A DNA stretch of 64,000 nt, from contig JAEUWY010000015.1 of assembly GCA_022059125.1 (NCBI GenBank), forward strand, positions 1 through 64,000, written 5' to 3'. Positions 59,302 through 64,000 of this stretch are shown piece after piece. The number at the start of each line of letters is the position of its first letter. The first letter of the stretch is position 1. The translations under genes and the position numbers were made by a program. The stretch comes from Corynespora cassiicola. Lineage: Eukaryota; Ascomycota; Dothideomycetes; Pleosporales; Corynesporascaceae. The notes under the pieces were generated by a model, which saw only the letters and a list, made by a program, of their open reading frames with translations, was not told the origin of the DNA and searched no databases.

Positions 59302-60228
59302 ATGTCTCCAGAATCGGAAAAAATCACTTCTTTGATTTCAGATATGAGCTCAACATCTTTACAAGCCGGCACAGACGACCAAGCTATTTACCATCGCGTA
59401 CCGAATGAGCTCTTGATACCAATCTTTGAGCACGCGCTCAAGACTGACAGACTAATCGACGACGGAACCTTTTGGAGGCTTTGTCACAAGCGTTACACTC
59501 TTGGTAAGTTCTTGTTCATCTCTAAATGGTCCGTTCCGATGGTTCTTGATGCATTCTACAAGGTGAACAAGTTCTTTGTTCGATATTGTTATGTTCGCAC
59601 CATCCACGATTCCATCGGCAAGCTGAGTTACTATGACCGCTCAAAGATATTATTCCTTCATGAGAGCCGCCCATCTTTCCGATGCTTTGAGGAACTAGAG
59701 CCCCTCAAGCTCCCGCAAATTTACCTTAGATCAAAGCTGACGTCCCTAGAAGTCGACATTCGTCTCCTTGACGCCTACTTTGAGCCATATCATGGCTCCG
59801 GTCCTGCACGAATGAAGAGCGTAGATGGTGACAAGTGGAATTGGGCTCCGATTCAGAATCAGTTTCAGCTATGGAACTTCACAAAGGGTTGGAAGACGCT
59901 TCGCGATTTGACCTGTGAGGAGAAGGGCTTTCCAAATCTGTCGTATCTGAAGCTGAACTTGGCTCTAAGCTTCCAGTTCTGTGATGTATCAAGTATTTGG
60001 GACAACTTTGAACGGTTGGTTCGAGGTCTCGGTATCAGGGTCTCTGCAGGAAGTATCGAGGTCTCGTATATCAAATCTGATGTAAGCCGCCACAAAATTA
60101 GTGGTGATGCGTGGGCTATGGTTCATGAAAGCATACAGTGGTCTGAAACTGATTCAGACCCATATGATACAGAAGGACCTAGGGTTGTTGATCCACCACG
60201 CCTCTTGTGGTACAGGGGCATAGATTGA
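59302..60228 (+). CDS. F-box-like hypothetical protein, family member 2
   Basis: A single exon of 308 aa, with a related copy to the left (56260). An F-box-like segment lies near residue 34 (VPNELLIPIFEHALKTDR), followed by LGKFLFISKWSVPMVLDAFYK, a variable middle, then KGFPNLSYLKLNLALSFQF and a VSAGSIEVSYIKSD block that aligns with SFEVQYTLNNKWW of member 1. The paralogs differ widely, so the duplication is old or evolution is fast. Function is unknown; an adaptor role is inferred from the F-box only. Confidence 0.7.
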   Translation: MSPESEKITSLISDMSSTSLQAGTDDQAIYHRVPNELLIPIFEHALKTDRLIDDGTFWRLCHKRYTLGKFLFISKWSVPMVLDAFYKVNKFFVRYCYVRTIHDSIGKLSYYDRSKILFLHESRPSFRCFEELEPLKLPQIYLRSKLTSLEVDIRLLDAYFEPYHGSGPARMKSVDGDKWNWAPIQNQFQLWNFTKGWKTLRDLTCEEKGFPNLSYLKLNLALSFQFCDVSSIWDNFERLVRGLGIRVSAGSIEVSYIKSDVSRHKISGDAWAMVHESIQWSETDSDPYDTEGPRVVDPPRLLWYRGID

Positions 60229-60405
60229 TCCACCAAGCATTCATTGATTCATGCAGTATGTCCCGAATCAGGACCCTGATCAAGTTACGAGAAGTAGCAT
60301 TAATTTCTTTAGTCGACATGTAGATGTCCCAAACTCTAGCGCTCTAATTGGATTCACCGTGTCAATAAAATTCCTTTTTTGAGAAATAAAACCCGGTGTA
60401 GCTAC

Positions 60406-61028
60406 CTAGACGGCTTTGAATAACACCCTTCTGGGCCTCGCTGGAAGAAATAATGCGCATATGCGTGCTTCATTCTGTCCCCACCACCTTTGCACCCAGG
60501 GGAGCTTGCTATCCCCATTTTGAAATCGATCGAGTGATAAATGAACATCACACCCGTTAAATATCAAGGGGCCGGTCCCCTCCCAGTGAACAAGAAAACT
60601 ATCAAGCTCTGCCTCTTGCAGATCAAAAATGGGATAAAAGATGATGTGCACTGTAGTCAACCTTTTAAATCCAATATCGCCATTTGCAAGTTGTCTTAGC
60701 CAATTCAGCGTCGAGATGTTGTAATCACCGGCTCTTCGTATTTTCAGCTGATAATGTAGCGCTTTGATGTGATAATTAAAGGGTAAACCGGGATAAATGT
60801 GTTTGACGTCAGGTCTCTTAAGAGTGTCGACCAAATAGTAACGACCCGATAATTGAACAAGGCTGTCCAACCATCTTCTTCCAAGGCCCATACGCGTTCC
60901 AGGGGTAGAAAGTATTGCTCCTCATACTGCCGCCAGTTTCTTGGATCGATGTCGCCGCAAGAGTCTAATAATGCGTCGCCGACGCAAAACGCAAGCTCCA
61001 ATGGGAATGATCTGATCGGCGAAGTCAT
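60406..61028 (-). pseudogene. Frameshifted F-box-like family member 3
   Basis: A leftward frame from MTSPIRSFPLELAFCVGDAL (61028) runs to EEDGW near 60870. The sensible continuation (LDSLVQLSGRYYLVDTLKRP, then GFKRLTTVHIIFYPIF) is in another frame, with no valid intron at the break. One lost base explains it. The C-terminal blocks follow the order of members 1 and 2. It may be a young pseudogene or a sequence error. Confidence 0.6.
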
Positions 61029-61288
61029 CTTCAGAGGCCTTACTTGGTAGATGCAAAAGCCCAACTCCACGCTATTTTGACTCCATTTTATATTGAGCAA
61101 GTAATTTCCGTGATTGCTACATGCCTTGCCAGGTCGTTACCTGGATATTTGCTAATACCATACCAAGGAATCTTCACGAGGATTAGAGAAGACAAGGAAA
61201 AGGACATGGCATGTTCATATTTCTTAAACCACTCCTTTAAGCAAACATACCTATCTCCTCTGTTTCCCACGATTCCTGGTACTCCCAT

Positions 61289-62169
61289 CTAGCTCAAATT
61301 GATCTGCAGCCCCAGCGTCGCATTCACGACCGCATTGCCGTAAAACGGCTCCGTCCCCGCATTTCCCACGTTGACATACGTCCCCTCCTTGAACACGCCA
61401 GCACCCACGAGCGCCTGTAGCCACTCCTTGATATCCCCTTTGAATGCGCCCTCGAACTGCTTGTCCGGCAGCAGACTGGAGACGGTGATGCCCGTATCCT
61501 CGTTGACGCCCTGGTACAGCTTCCAGCTCGTGCCGTACAGGTCCGCGACCGTGGTGACGGGGCCCTCGACCCAGCCAATGGGTAGCTGGCCTCCGGTCCA
61601 TTCGAGCCATAGCATGAGCTCCTGCGCGGCCGATGACGTAGAGTCGCCCTTGGTGTCAGACGTCATGAAGTCGTAGCAAATGTTGCCCTTGTAGGCAGTC
61701 GTGTTGGTCCGGGTCCAGTCGTAGGTGGTGGGGATGGAGGCTATCGAGGAGAGGGGGACTTCGAGGTTTTTGGTGAGGCCGACGAAAGAGTAGCCCTTGG
61801 GGACATTGTTTCTGCGTTTCTCATGTTAGTGCACAATGCATGCCAATTGAGAAGGAAAGGATTGAAAAAAACTTACGTGCTCTCGACGTATTCAATGTCC
61901 GTGGTGCTGCTCCAGGCGATCCTCTGCATACCATCGGTGCCCTGCTCGACGCTGCCGTAGTTGGTGCATTGGGTGCCCTTGGCCTGGGCCTGGTTGTAAA
62001 ACATGTTAAAGATGATCCATGGCGTGTCGGTAAGCACAATGTTCTCCGAGGTGCCGCATAGCTGGGCCGGCTGCTGCGATGCAGAGTCCGTGATGGTCCG
62101 CTGAGGCAGCGCAATCGTCGGTGAAAGAAGTGCGAGCAAAGCACCAGCTTTGAAAAGAACGGAAGACAT
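61289..62169 (-). CDS. Secreted GH12 endoglucanase
   Basis: Two exons, 62169-61877 and 61811-61289 (65-nt intron, GTAAGT..GCAG, phase 2), give 271 aa. The signal peptide is MSSVLFKAGALLALLSPTIA. GH12 signs are the N-terminal CGTSENIVLTDTPWIIFNMF, YSFVGLTKNL in the middle, and two catalytic glutamates: E162 in ELMLWLEW (nucleophile) and E252 in NAGTEPFYGNA (acid/base). No binding module. Members cleave beta-1,4-glucan or xyloglucan; which one cannot be decided from sequence. With GH131 at 16.7 kb it adds to the wall-degrading set. Confidence 0.92.
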
Positions 62170-62852
62170 GTTTGTCTAGCAAAAGTTGAGCAAACGAATG
62201 ACAAGAATTGATAAAGAGCGAAAAGTGACAATAACGAGTGAGTACTTGGAGACTGTCACAAAGAGCGGAAAGCCATGTAAATGAACGTGGTGAGGATGCG
62301 GGATCTCGAATTAGATGAATTTCCCGATAGACAGAATAATGGGGCTCGGAAACGCGCCTGGACCAGGGGCTAAATCTCCGCCTCGTGTATCTGAAACGCG
62401 AAATCACGTTAGGACCAGGTAATTGCGGTCGGGCGACCTTGAACATCAAAGACTCAAGCCGCAGATCCCGATCCCCCAAGGTTATGGGCCTGATCTCCCG
62501 TTGCTGCCGCGAATATCAAACCGACTCAAGGAGGATGGGCTCGGAGTTGGCTGATATGATCGCCAGTGTCTGATCGCGGGATCGGGCCGAGGCACCACAA
62601 TTGACCCCACTCGAATTCGAGAAACTTTGCTGTGATGAACAGGGCTTGGAATGTACATATCGTTATCAGGTTAGATTCGTTGCAGATAAATCGAATCATG
62701 AAAACTCTCGCTCTCAAAGCTGTCTACAGAAGCCAGGTTCATGTGTCTGAGTGCCATGGCTTTTGCAACAACAATGTCAACGCGCAACCCCGGGACACTA
62801 ACAGATGGGCTCACGAATAATTTTGAATAATGTGCCTTGATGATTCCCAAGC
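62170..62852. other. Intergenic
   Basis: Promoter side of the GH12 gene; the remainder holds only short chance frames. The downstream limit of the subtilase relic is uncertain here. Confidence 0.4.
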
Positions 62853-64000
62853 TTACCATTTGGATTGATGAATGTAAAGGTCGTGATGGCACCTACAGGG
62901 CCGGCCCCAATAAGGTGGTACTTCCGAGGATGAGAGGAATACGCAAGCTTCAAAAGAACGAATCTTACCCGTGTAGAGGGCCCGTGAATCGTGGAGACTA
63001 GCGGCAACGCCTAGATGTGGAATCAAGTAGTCATAGTTGTTGGTGCTGTTCAGTGGGATGTAGCCACCATAGACCGGCAAACAGGTAGAGTTCAGCTCGC
63101 TAGGTGGAGTGAGTTTCAGCTTGACGTTGACAAACCCCTATCACCTGTGCTCTCCATATTCAAAGTATGTCTGGCCTATATATGATCGGTCATTAGAAAA
63201 AAAACTGCTCACGCTAATTATGGCAGTCTCATGAGTGGCATCGTGTGTTAAGACAATACCAGCACCTTGCTGGGCGACGGGTGCGAGAATATCATGGAAG
63301 ATCTCGCCATCATTCCAAAGTTGAGTTTTAGAGGTAGATGAAATGATTTTGGGCAGGGATTGAACATCCAACGTGCCACTGGTCTCCCCAACGAGGGCAT
63401 ACAAACCAGCGACGTAGGGGGTGGGTAGAGAACCCCCACACCTGATCATGTAGTATCCCTTTCCCTAGATCCATGTTGAGAGAAGCTTCCTCCAGGGGTG
63501 ACAGATTGTGCGTTGAGTTCCATGTCCCGCGTAGGATCTAAGCTGGTCTTGTGAGCACCCTTCTTGACATCGGGAGCCGCGCCGGTAAATGTAAATGCTA
63601 GTTCGTTCTCCTGGGCAACAATGATCCCCACTACGTGAGTACCATGATCTTGGTGGGTATCGAGAGGACCTTCATCAGGAATAGGACGAGCCATGTGGGT
63701 GCGCTGAAGATGATTAGCAAAGTCCAAGTATTTTCTCTCGGAAGGAGAAGAACACACCAACATTTGCCGTCAACGAAATCCCAACCAGATTCAGCAGTGC
63801 AACCAGGGCCAAAACATCCACCAAGGGCAGGATGTCTAATCACACGTGTCGAAAATCTCAATCTTGATACCTTTTTTCTGTATCTCTCGGCGTGCAACTT
63901 GTCAACTTGGGTCATGAGATATACAGACTCTTTATTCTTGCACTTGCCGGCACCTTGGTGTTTCTTCTTGATGGATGGTTTCGGGACGTCACCCCTGCTG
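62853..64000 (-). pseudogene. Decayed subtilase (S8), runs off the window
   Basis: Subtilase motifs occur in order on the minus strand but in different frames. They are KLHAERYRK near 63900, an aspartate segment reading IEIFDTCD followed by a stop, RHPALGGCFGPGC, the histidine motif DHGTHVVGI at about 63646, and the serine region as GGSLPTPYVAGLYALVG near 63440. The normal GTSMATP serine loop is altered, and the roughly 200-residue stretch between His and Ser, including the oxyanion Asn, is missing. Later fragments read to about 62853. Several indels and stops mean it cannot be active. The start lies beyond 64000. Confidence 0.75.

Overview
The window is chromosomal DNA of a filamentous ascomycete (Pezizomycotina). 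The evidence is split genes with GT-AG introns, most of them 43-65 nt long with CTAAC/CTGAC-like branch sites, a Zn(2)-Cys(6) transcription factor, fungal secreted enzymes, and an extremely AT-rich block at the left edge that looks like RIP-degraded repeat DNA. Introns this short would suit a Dothideomycete, but that is inference only. No rRNA, tRNA, CRISPR or intact transposon was recognised. All gene models below were built by hand from reading frames and splice signals. No search was run.

Left part (1-20 kb): AT-rich repeat and a short tandem array, then a deuterolysin-type secreted metalloprotease, a TauD/TfdA dioxygenase, and a very large ZNFX1/Hrr1-like RNA-silencing helicase (1866 aa, five exons). 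These are followed by a stilbene/carotenoid-cleavage oxygenase (six exons, all four iron histidines present), a thioredoxin-fold PRXL2/AhpC-TSA-like protein and a secreted GH131 glucanase.

Middle (19.6-42.5 kb): an F-box-like gene, a sedolisin protease, a serine carboxypeptidase, a PLP serine/threonine dehydratase convergent with a HAD phosphatase, two proteins that seem to share a divergent BTB-like fold, a cysteine-rich secreted repeat protein, a broken F-box gene and a secreted L-amino-acid oxidase.

Right part (40.8-64 kb): two intact and one wrecked copy of an alpha/beta-hydrolase family with a very large insert inside the catalytic domain, a GT34-type glycosyltransferase, a zinc-cluster transcription factor, a local F-box-like family (two intact, one frameshifted), a small secreted protein of unknown role, a GH12 glucanase and a subtilase relic that runs off the right edge.

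The content is mostly lifestyle or accessory: secreted proteases (M35, S53, S10, S8 relic), cell-wall enzymes (GH131, GH12), oxidative enzymes and effector-like secreted proteins, among long gene-poor stretches with several pseudogenes. The helicase, dehydratase, HAD phosphatase and glycosyltransferase look like housekeeping genes. No classical biosynthetic cluster is evident. The least explained items are the alpha/beta-hydrolase trio, the cysteine-rich repeat protein and the BTB-like pair.
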